From CALKJU01 sp046349355 (GTDB lineage Bacteria; Pseudomonadota; Alphaproteobacteria; Geminicoccales; Geminicoccaceae), in assembly GCA_046349355.1 (NCBI GenBank), contig JAXMCM010000016.1:186001-250000 (forward strand): a stretch of 64,000 bases of DNA, in the 5' to 3' direction. The translations under genes were made by a program, and so were the position numbers. A model generated the notes under the pieces. The model searched no databases and had not been told where the DNA came from. It saw only the letters and a list, made by a program, of their open reading frames with translations. This document shows, one piece after another, positions 43,385 through 50,490 of the stretch; positions within the stretch are counted from its first letter, which is position 1; each line of letters begins with the position of its first letter.

Positions 43385-44685
43385 TGCAGCTTGAGCCGGG
43401 GCCGGGTGCCGCGCGCGATGAACCGCGAGGCCGTGGTCAGCACCAGCCAGATCATCCCGTGCACCGCCAGCTGGTGCTTGCGGTAGAGCGAGACGTAGGC
43501 CATCCGCGCCAGCTTGCCCTCGATGTTCACCGTGCCCATCAGGTTGCCCATGAGGCTGCCGACGGCACTGTAGCTCAGCGAGATCAGCGAGCCGTAGTCC
43601 TTGTAGTCGAACGGCACCGGCTGGCCGCCGCGGTAGCGGTTGACCAGCGTCCGGCTCAGCGCCAGCGCCTGCTGGTAGGCGGCCTGCGCGCGCGGCGGCA
43701 CCGGCTTGTCGCCGTTGCGGGGAACGCTGGCGGCACAGTCGCCGAGGGCGAAGATGTTCAGGTCGCCCTTGGCCTGGAGGTTCTGGTCGACGAGGATCCG
43801 GCCCATCCGGTCGGTCTCGAGGCCGTCGAGGCGGGTCGCCACCTCCGGCGCCTTGATGCCGGCGCACCAGACCTTGAGCTCGGCCGGCACGAAACGGCCG
43901 CTGCGCATGTGCACGCCGGCCGGCGTCACCTGGCTGACCTGCTCGGCGGTCAGGATGTCGACACCGAGCTGGCGCAGCTGGGCCTCGGTCGCCTCGGACA
44001 GCCGCTCGGGCAGGGCCGGCAGCACCCGCGGCGCCGCCTCGATCAGGGTCAGCTTGACGTCGCGGTCGGGATCGATGCGGTCGAGGCCATAGCTGACCAT
44101 CTGGCGTGTCGCCCGGTGCAGCTCGGCGGACAGCTCGACCCCGGTGGCGCCGGCACCAATGATGGCGATGCGCATCGGCGGCGGACCCTCGGGGCCGGCG
44201 ACGGCGTGCACCTGCAGGCAGTCGTAGAGGATCCGCTGCTGCAGGCTCTCGGCCTGGCGCTGGCCGTCGAGGAAGACGCAGTGCTGCTTGACGCCCTCGA
44301 CGCCGAAATCGTTGCTGACGCTGCCATAGGCCAGCACCAGCGTGTCGTAGGGAATGCGCCGCTCGGGGATGGCGCCGTGCCCCTCGATGCCGGGGATGGC
44401 CGCCAGCACGATCTCCTTGGTCTCCCGCTCCAGCCGGTCCATCCGGCCCTGGATGAAGCGGAAGCCGTGCGAGCTGGCGTGGCTCAGGAAGAAGACCGCG
44501 TCCTCGGCGACGTTCAGCGTGCCGGCTGCGATCTCGTGCAACAGCGGCTTCCAGACGTGGGTCAGGTTGACGTCGACCAGCAGGATGTCGGCGAGGCCGC
44601 GCTTGGCGAGACGGCTGGCGAGGCGCGTCGCGAGCACCAGCCCGCCGGCCCCGCCACCGACGATGACGATCTGCGGCAACGCCAT
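43381..44685 (-). CDS. ndh: type II NADH dehydrogenase (NAD(P)/FAD oxidoreductase)
   Basis: A 434-residue two-dinucleotide-binding-domain flavoprotein. FAD site: IVIVGGGAGGLVLATRLA; NADH site: IAIIGAGATGVELSAEL; then GDLNIFALGDCAA near residue 310. The hydrophobic/amphipathic C-terminal 60 residues (LSYSAVGSLMGNLMG, HQLAVHGMIWLVL) attach it to the membrane. It moves electrons from NADH to quinone without pumping protons. It follows the molybdenum hydroxylase genes on the same strand with a hairpin between. AGGGAG precedes the ATG. Confidence 0.9.
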   Translation of the reverse strand: MALPQIVIVGGGAGGLVLATRLASRLAKRGLADILLVDVNLTHVWKPLLHEIAAGTLNVAEDAVFFLSHASSHGFRFIQGRMDRLERETKEIVLAAIPGIEGHGAIPERRIPYDTLVLAYGSVSNDFGVEGVKQHCVFLDGQRQAESLQQRILYDCLQVHAVAGPEGPPPMRIAIIGAGATGVELSAELHRATRQMVSYGLDRIDPDRDVKLTLIEAAPRVLPALPERLSEATEAQLRQLGVDILTAEQVSQVTPAGVHMRSGRFVPAELKVWCAGIKAPEVATRLDGLETDRMGRILVDQNLQAKGDLNIFALGDCAASVPRNGDKPVPPRAQAAYQQALALSRTLVNRYRGGQPVPFDYKDYGSLISLSYSAVGSLMGNLMGTVNIEGKLARMAYVSLYRKHQLAVHGMIWLVLTTASRFIARGTRPRLKLH

Positions 44686-44698
44686 GCTCGACTCCCTG

Positions 44699-44719
44699 CC
44701 ATGCTGCGCTGCAGCATGG
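44699..44719. repeat. inverted repeat between the molybdenum hydroxylase and ndh
   Basis: CCATGCTGC and GCAGCATGG pair perfectly over 9 bp with a 3-nt loop. It begins 13 nt past the hydroxylase stop and ends 13 nt before the ndh start codon, next to the ribosome binding site. It may attenuate read-through, bind a regulator, or hide the ndh ribosome binding site. Confidence 0.5.
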
Positions 44720-44732
44720 AATCGACCTTAAG

Positions 44733-47438
44733 CTAGGCCGGGCTGCGGCGCAACAGCGCGGCCCGCAGCCGGTCCGGCGTCACCGGAACCTTCGCCGGCC
44801 AGACGCCGGTAGCATGGCGGATGGCACCGAGAATGGCGGGCGCCGTCGGCACCAGCGCCGGCTCGCCGACACCCTTGGCCCCGAACGGCCCGAGCCGTTC
44901 GTCGGCGTCGATCAGGATGACCTCGACGGGCGGGACGTCGCCGACGGTGGGGATCAGGTAGTCGTGCAGGTTCTCGTTCCGGCCGGGGACGAACTCCTCC
45001 ATCAGGGCGAGGCCGAGGCCCTGGGCGATGCCGCCATGGATCTGGCCCTCGACCAGGGTCGGGTTGACCGCCTTGCCGACGTCGTGCGCCGCCCAGATCC
45101 GCTGCACCGTCGTCGTGCCGAGCTCGACGTCGACCTCGACCTGGGCGAGCTGCGCGGCGAAGCCGTAGCTGGCGTAGGGCTCCCCCTGGCCGTCGGCGTC
45201 GAGCGGTGTCGTCGGCGGATCCCAGTAGCCGCGGCCGCGCAGCTCCTCCGGCAAGCGTCCGAGCTCGACAATGTGCTCAACGCCGCCGTCGCGGATGCGC
45301 AGCCGGTCGCCGTCGAGCGCCAGGGACGACGTCTCGCCGGCATTGACGAGCCGCAGCAGCTGGCGGCGCAGGTCGAGCCCGGCAAGGCGGGCGGCGTTGC
45401 CCGAGACCAGGGTCTGCCGCGAGGCCGAGGTCTTGCCGGCGTCGAGGGTCAGGTCGGTGTCACCGACCACCTGGGCGAAGGCCTCGACCGGCAGGCCGAG
45501 GGCCTCGGCGCAGATCTGCACCATGATCGTGGCGCTGCCCTGGCCGATGTCGACCGCACCGTTCCACAGGGTCAGCCGGCCGCCGCGGTCGAGGCTGACC
45601 TCCATGGCCGACGGGTTGGCCATCGCGGTGTTGCCGAGGCCGTACCACATGCAGCCGACGCCTATCCCGCGCCGCAGTCGGCCGCCGCTGGCGTTGAAGG
45701 CCTCGCAGGCGGCCTGCTCGCGCAGCCATGCCGGCCGCAGCGCCTCGAGGCAGGCGACGAGGCCGACGCTCGACTCGAGGCGCTGGCCGCAATGCGTGGT
45801 GTCGCCGGCGCGCAAGGCATTGCGCAGGCGCATCTCCAGCCGGTCCAGCCCGGCGGCGGCGGCCAGCTCGTCCATGAGGCGCTCGTGAGCAAGCGCCGCC
45901 TGCGGCACCCCGAAGCCGCGGAAGGCGCCGGACGGCGGGCCGTTGCTGAAGACGGCGCGGCTCGTGCAGCGGGCGCTGTCGACGCGGTAGGGCCCGGTCG
46001 CGTGCACCGGCACCCGCGAGGCGACGGTCGGGCCCCAGGAAGCGTAGGCGCCGGTGTCGAAATCGCCGTGGAAGACGATGCCGGTCAGTCGACCTTCGGC
46101 ATCGCAGCCGGCACGGGCCGTGATGCGGGCGGGGTGGCGCTTGGTCGAGGCGGCCATGCTCTCGGGCCGGGTCCAGACCGAGCGGCAGGGTCGGCCGGTG
46201 AGCCACGCGGCGATGGCGGTGATCGGCTGGACCGAGACGTCGAGCTTGCCGCCGAAGCCGCCGCCACAAGCCGAGGGGACGATGCGCACTGCGGCCGGCT
46301 CGATGCCGAGCACGCCGGCCACCTCGTCGCGATCCATGTAGGGGGCCTGGGTCGAGGCGAAGACGGTGATCCGGCCGCCGTCGCGGCGGGCCCAGCCGGC
46401 CTCGGGCTCGATGTAGGCATGCTCGACGAAGCCGGTCTCGACGGCGACCTCGGCGCGGAACGCCGAGCCGTCGATGGCGGCCTCGGCGTCGCCGCGGACG
46501 ACGCGGCCGCGGGTCAGGACGTTGCCGGGGCGGTCGGCATGGAGCTGCGGCGCATCGTCGGCCAGCGGCGCGTCGACGCCGAGCAGCGGGGGCAGGGGTT
46601 CCCAGGCGATCGGCAGCTCGGCATCGGCGACGCCAGCAACCGCCTCGGCTGTCCCGACCAGGGCCACGACCCGCTCGCCGCGGAGGCGGACGTAGCCGTC
46701 GGCCAGCACCGGCTGGTCCTTGAGGTCGGCATAGATACCGAAGCCGTTGCGGCCCGGCACGTCGGCAGCGGTCAGGACGCGCTCGATGCCGGGTCGTGCC
46801 GCGACGGCGGACAGGTCGCCCAGCCGGAAGCGGGCGTGGTGATGCGGCGAGCGGACGAGGCGGACCGCGAGGCAGTCGGGCGGGACGAGGTCGGCGCCGA
46901 AGCGCTCGCTGCCGTCGACCTTGGCGGCACCGTCGAGGCGCGGCAGCCGCGCGCCGAAGGCACCGCTCGCGGCCGCGGGCTCTTGGCCTGTCGCCACCGC
47001 CAGCACAGCCTCGACGATGCGGCGGTAGCCCGTGCAGCGACAGAGCACACCGCCCAGCGCATCGGCGACCTCGGCCTCGCCGGCATCCGGACGGCGGCGC
47101 AGCAGGTCGACAGCCGCCACGAGCATTCCGGGCGTGCAGATTCCGCACTGGGCGGCACCGAGGCGATGGAAGGCCCGCTGCAGCGCGGCGCCAACCGGAT
47201 CGGCGGCCAGGCCCTCGACGGTGACGATCGCCTGCCCGAAGGCCTGGCCGAGCGGGACGAGGCAGGCACAGACCTGCTCGCCATCGAGCAGCACGGTGCA
47301 GGCGCCGCAGTCGCCGGCGTCACAGCCGATCTTGGTGCCGGTGAGGCCCAGCTCGTCGCGCAGGACATGGGCGAGCCGGGTGGCCGGCGGGGCGGTGACC
47401 TCGCAGGTGCGGCCGTTGATCACGAGCCGGCCGCTCAT
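44733..47438 (-). CDS. molybdenum hydroxylase: fused iron-sulfur and Mo-binding subunits
   Basis: A 901-residue xanthine-dehydrogenase-family protein. Residues 1-150 hold two [2Fe-2S] clusters: CDAGDCGACTVLLDGEQVCAC and CGICTPGM...CRCTGYRR. Residues about 165-901 form the molybdopterin domain: HAYIEPEAGW, ACGGGFGGKLD, GAFRGFGVPQ, WNGAVDIGQGS and GAKGVGEPAL with the catalytic Glu. It hydroxylates an N-heterocycle, purine or aldehyde. Small and large subunits are usually separate in this three-gene type; here they are fused without the FAD domain in between. The ATG overlaps the FAD subunit stop by 4 nt. Confidence 0.9.
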   Translation of the reverse strand: MSGRLVINGRTCEVTAPPATRLAHVLRDELGLTGTKIGCDAGDCGACTVLLDGEQVCACLVPLGQAFGQAIVTVEGLAADPVGAALQRAFHRLGAAQCGICTPGMLVAAVDLLRRRPDAGEAEVADALGGVLCRCTGYRRIVEAVLAVATGQEPAAASGAFGARLPRLDGAAKVDGSERFGADLVPPDCLAVRLVRSPHHHARFRLGDLSAVAARPGIERVLTAADVPGRNGFGIYADLKDQPVLADGYVRLRGERVVALVGTAEAVAGVADAELPIAWEPLPPLLGVDAPLADDAPQLHADRPGNVLTRGRVVRGDAEAAIDGSAFRAEVAVETGFVEHAYIEPEAGWARRDGGRITVFASTQAPYMDRDEVAGVLGIEPAAVRIVPSACGGGFGGKLDVSVQPITAIAAWLTGRPCRSVWTRPESMAASTKRHPARITARAGCDAEGRLTGIVFHGDFDTGAYASWGPTVASRVPVHATGPYRVDSARCTSRAVFSNGPPSGAFRGFGVPQAALAHERLMDELAAAAGLDRLEMRLRNALRAGDTTHCGQRLESSVGLVACLEALRPAWLREQAACEAFNASGGRLRRGIGVGCMWYGLGNTAMANPSAMEVSLDRGGRLTLWNGAVDIGQGSATIMVQICAEALGLPVEAFAQVVGDTDLTLDAGKTSASRQTLVSGNAARLAGLDLRRQLLRLVNAGETSSLALDGDRLRIRDGGVEHIVELGRLPEELRGRGYWDPPTTPLDADGQGEPYASYGFAAQLAQVEVDVELGTTTVQRIWAAHDVGKAVNPTLVEGQIHGGIAQGLGLALMEEFVPGRNENLHDYLIPTVGDVPPVEVILIDADERLGPFGAKGVGEPALVPTAPAILGAIRHATGVWPAKVPVTPDRLRAALLRRSPA

Positions 47439-48283
47439 GGCCCGCTCAGGGCCTCGAGTGTCCGGCGCACCAGCGTCAAGGCCGCGTCGCGCCGGTAGGC
47501 GGCGGTGGCGCGGATGTCGTCGAGCGGCTGCAGCGGCTCGATATGCCTGGCGAGGACGACAGCGGGGAGGGTGGGATCGAGCGGCCGACCGGCGAGGTCC
47601 ACTTCCAGCTCCGCCAGGCGAATGGCTACGGGAGCGCAGGCGCCTACCGCGACACGGGCGGAAGCGATCCGTCCATCCGTGCCGAGTACGACGACGACGG
47701 CGACCATGGCGATGGAGATGACGAGGTAGCGCCGTGCGCCGAGCTTGAGGAAGGCCGAGCGCGCGGTACCCCCGGGCCGAGGGATACGGACGGCGACGAG
47801 CAGTTCGTCCGCGGCCCGCGCGGTGCGCCGGTTGCCGAGCAGGAAGTCGGCCAGCGGCAGGGTCCGGACCCCGCGGGTCGAGGCCAGCTCGACGCTTGCC
47901 TCCATTGCCAGCAGGCAGGGCGCCCCGTCGGCGGCGGGCGAGGCGTTGCAGAGATTGCCGCCGATGGTGCCGGCGTTCTGGATCTGCCGGCCGCCGACCT
48001 CGCGGGCGGCAGCCCGCAGCGCGGCGAACAGCGGGTGCTCCGGTGCCGACGCCAGCGTGCTCCAGCGTGTCGCGGCGCCGATCCGCCAGCCGGCCTCGTC
48101 CTCGGCGATGCCGGCGAGCTCGGGCAGGGCAGTGACGTCGAGGACGGGTTCGGCGAGCGGCCGGCCGACCCGCGCCGGATAGACGTCGGTGCCGCCGGCA
48201 AGGACCAGCCGTGACCCGTCCGCCAGCGCCGCCAGCGCCTCGGACAGGCGCGCCGGTCGCAGATAGGCGGGCGATGCGCACAT
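47435..48283 (-). CDS. molybdenum hydroxylase FAD-binding subunit (CoxM type)
   Basis: A 282-residue FAD_binding_5/CO_deh_flav_C protein. AGGTDVYP and GAGTIGGNLCNASPAAD-type motifs (here NAGTIGGNLCNASPAADGA) bind FAD; the C-terminal domain is short. It passes electrons from the iron-sulfur clusters of the next gene product to an acceptor. It is the first gene of the pair. No maturation factor (XdhC/CoxI) or molybdenum cofactor genes are present in the window. Confidence 0.88.
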   Translation of the reverse strand: MCASPAYLRPARLSEALAALADGSRLVLAGGTDVYPARVGRPLAEPVLDVTALPELAGIAEDEAGWRIGAATRWSTLASAPEHPLFAALRAAAREVGGRQIQNAGTIGGNLCNASPAADGAPCLLAMEASVELASTRGVRTLPLADFLLGNRRTARAADELLVAVRIPRPGGTARSAFLKLGARRYLVISIAMVAVVVVLGTDGRIASARVAVGACAPVAIRLAELEVDLAGRPLDPTLPAVVLARHIEPLQPLDDIRATAAYRRDAALTLVRRTLEALSGP

Positions 48284-48292
48284 GCCGCAGCC

Positions 48293-48321
48293 ATTGGCGA
48301 GCCGCCGCCGGGGCCTGTCAA
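48293..48321 (-). promoter_or_regulatory. candidate promoter of the molybdenum hydroxylase operon
   Basis: On the minus strand TTGACA (48321-48316) is followed after 17 nt by GCCAAT (48298-48293). The -35 is perfect, the -10 only 3 of 6. Transcription would start only a few bases before the ATG. A direct repeat TGTCA-N6-TGTCA lies upstream near 48356-48371. Confidence 0.35.
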
Positions 48322-48386
48322 GCCGGGCTGCCGGGGGGTAAGGTTCGCCGATCTGTCACGGACATGTCATCGGCGATCGCAGGGCG

Positions 48387-49382
48387 ATGCGGAGGCTGAC
48401 CTATCCCGTGACCGTCCCGCCGTTCCGGCGCGACGGCGCGGAGAACGGCCGCGGCGTCCGCGGCCTTTACCGCTTCATCTGGCGGGTCTCGCGCACCGAC
48501 CAGCTGATCCTCTGCCTGATCACGCTGGTGATCATCCCGGTCTCGACCCTGCCGCTGGAGCTGCAGCGGCGCATCACCAACGAGGCCATCGGCGGCGACG
48601 ACCTGCACCTGCTGCTGGTCTATGGCGGTCTCTACCTCGTCGTCATGGTGTTGCAGGGCTGGCTGAAGTACGCGCTGAACATGCGCCGCGGCCGGGTCGT
48701 CGAGACCGTCACCCTCGACCTGCGCCAGCGCATCCAGGCGGCGACGCTGGCCGGCCAGGGCGCTTCCGCGCACGAGCGCGGGACCCTGGTATCGATGGTG
48801 GCGGCGGAGGCCGAGGGCGTCGCAGGCTTCGTCGCCGAGAGCCTGTCCACCCCGCTGCTGCAGGGCGGCACCATCGTCGCGGTGCTGGGCTATCTGGTCT
48901 GGATGCAGCCGCTCATCGCCAGCCTCGCCATCGTTCTCTACCTGCCCGAGCTGATCCTGGTGCCGCTGGGCCAGCGCATCCTCAACCGGCTGGGGGCCCT
49001 GCATGTGCGGCTGGTGCGCGCGCTCGGCGACACCGTGGTCGGCGAGACCGATGCCGCCTCGCTGGGAGCGCGGCGCTTTCCGCTGCTGGCGTGGCGCGCC
49101 CTGGTCGTCCGCATGGCCAGCTACCGGATCAAGTACTTCCTCACCTTCCTCGGAAATTTCCTCGACGCGGCGGGCCCGCTGGGCGTGCTGGTCGTCGGCG
49201 GCTGGCTGGTGCTGCAGGGCCAGACGACGCTGGGCACGCTGGTCGTGTTCATCACCGGCTTCCAGAAGGTCGGCGATCCCACCGACCAGCTGATGACCTT
49301 CTACCGTACCGCACAGAACGCCCGGGTGCGCTACGACCTGCTGATGGACGCGGTGAGCACGCGCCTGAACGGCCGAGCCTAG
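48387..49382 (+). CDS. ABC exporter-type transmembrane domain without ATPase domain
   Basis: A 331-residue protein resembling the membrane half of type I ABC exporters: six hydrophobic segments, a coupling-helix-like ARRFPLLAWRALVVR stretch and a C-terminal KVGDPTDQLMTFYRTAQNARVRYDLL that normally leads into the nucleotide-binding domain. The protein stops there; Walker A, signature and Walker B motifs are absent, and the next gene is on the other strand. It may pair with an ATPase encoded elsewhere, or work without ATP. The stop shares CTAG with the convergent CDF gene. The start is uncertain: ATG 48387 or in-frame GTG 48408 after GGAGG. Confidence 0.75.
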   Translation: MRRLTYPVTVPPFRRDGAENGRGVRGLYRFIWRVSRTDQLILCLITLVIIPVSTLPLELQRRITNEAIGGDDLHLLLVYGGLYLVVMVLQGWLKYALNMRRGRVVETVTLDLRQRIQAATLAGQGASAHERGTLVSMVAAEAEGVAGFVAESLSTPLLQGGTIVAVLGYLVWMQPLIASLAIVLYLPELILVPLGQRILNRLGALHVRLVRALGDTVVGETDAASLGARRFPLLAWRALVVRMASYRIKYFLTFLGNFLDAAGPLGVLVVGGWLVLQGQTTLGTLVVFITGFQKVGDPTDQLMTFYRTAQNARVRYDLLMDAVSTRLNGRA

Positions 49383-50317
49383 CCCGCCGCCCGCGCGATC
49401 CGATGGTCCAGCCGGGCGTCGTCGAGGCCGGCGGGCTCCGGGTGGATGATGATCTCGGCGTCGGGGAACTCGGCCTGCAGCTCGGCCTCGAGGGCGTCGG
49501 TGACGTCGTGGACGGCATGCAGCGTCATCAGCCCGTCGATCTCGACGTGCAGCTCGACGAACCGGGTGCCGCCGGCCTCTCGGGTACGCAGGTCGTGCAG
49601 GCCCTTCACCTCCGGGTGGGCGCGGACGCGTGCCTTGATCCGCTCGCGCTGCTCAGGCGGCAGCTCGCGGTCCATCAGCACGTCGACGGCACCGCGGGCG
49701 ATGCCCAGTGCCTGCCACAGCAGGTAGGCGGCGATCCCGGCGGCGATCACCGGATCGACCCAGGCGAGGCCGCTGCGCCCGGCCAGCAGCAGCGAGACGA
49801 TCACGGCGAGGTTGGTGGCGAGGTCGGCGCGGTAGTGCAGGCTGTCGGCGGCGATGGCGGTCGAGCCGGTGCGGCGCACGACGTAGCGCTGGAAGGTGAC
49901 GAGGCCGAGGGTGAGGACGATCGCCACCACCATGACGGCGATGCCGACCGGCGTGTCGCCGACCGGCTGCGGCGCCATCAGGCGCTGCACGCCGTCGAGC
50001 AGGATGAAGCCGCCGGAGCCGGCGACGAGCGCGGCCTGGGCCAGCGCGCTCAGGGACTCGGCCTTGCCGTGGCCGTAGCGGTGGCCGCGGTCGGGCGGGC
50101 GCTGGGCGATGCGCACGCTGGCGACGGTGATGGCCGAGGCGATGACGTCGGTCAGGCTGTCGACCAGCGACGACAGCACGGCGAGCGAGCCGGTCGTCAC
50201 TGCGGCCGCCAGCTTCAGCAGGCAGAGCAGCAGCGCCAGCGACAGGCTGGCACCGGCGGCGAGGCGGCGCAGCCGCGCGTTCGCCGCGGCATCGGTCGGG
50301 GGGATCGAGGCGGCCAT
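49379..50317 (-). CDS. cation diffusion facilitator (Zn/Fe exporter, FieF-like)
   Basis: A 312-residue CDF protein: six transmembrane segments and a C-terminal cytoplasmic domain. Metal site residues follow the D-D/H-D pattern: SSLVDSLTDVIAS in helix 2 and ADSLHYRADLATN in helix 5. This matches zinc/iron/cadmium proton antiporters. ATG 50317 is preferred; the ORF to 50377 adds a poor extension. It is divergent from korA, so the 173-bp region between them serves both. Confidence 0.9.
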   Translation of the reverse strand: MAASIPPTDAAANARLRRLAAGASLSLALLLCLLKLAAAVTTGSLAVLSSLVDSLTDVIASAITVASVRIAQRPPDRGHRYGHGKAESLSALAQAALVAGSGGFILLDGVQRLMAPQPVGDTPVGIAVMVVAIVLTLGLVTFQRYVVRRTGSTAIAADSLHYRADLATNLAVIVSLLLAGRSGLAWVDPVIAAGIAAYLLWQALGIARGAVDVLMDRELPPEQRERIKARVRAHPEVKGLHDLRTREAGGTRFVELHVEIDGLMTLHAVHDVTDALEAELQAEFPDAEIIIHPEPAGLDDARLDHRIARAAG

Positions 50318-50375
50318 GACGGCGGTGCCCTTAGCACAGCGTGCCCGCGGCGGAAGCCGAAAACACACCCTTAAC

Positions 50376-50391
50376 ACATCAAAAATGATGT
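50376..50391. repeat. short inverted repeat in the CDF/korA intergenic region
   Basis: ACATCA-AAAA-TGATGT is a perfect 16-bp inverted repeat in the only AT-rich stretch of this region. It may be an operator for the metal exporter or for korAB. Confidence 0.4.
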
Positions 50392-50422
50392 TATACAGTG
50401 TAAATCACACTTGCTGCTCGCA

Positions 50423-50436
50423 TTGATCCATGTCAA
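50423..50436. promoter_or_regulatory. FNR/FixK-like binding site upstream of korA
   Basis: TTGAT-CCAT-GTCAA matches the FNR/FixK half-site pattern TTGAT-N4-ATCAA at 9 of 10 positions. It is centred about 61 nt upstream of the korA ATG. Confidence 0.6.
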
Positions 50437-50490
50437 TGACGCCGGCCCGCTGCGAGGGCAGAGCCAGCGGCGGATCGAGGAGTGGGATCG

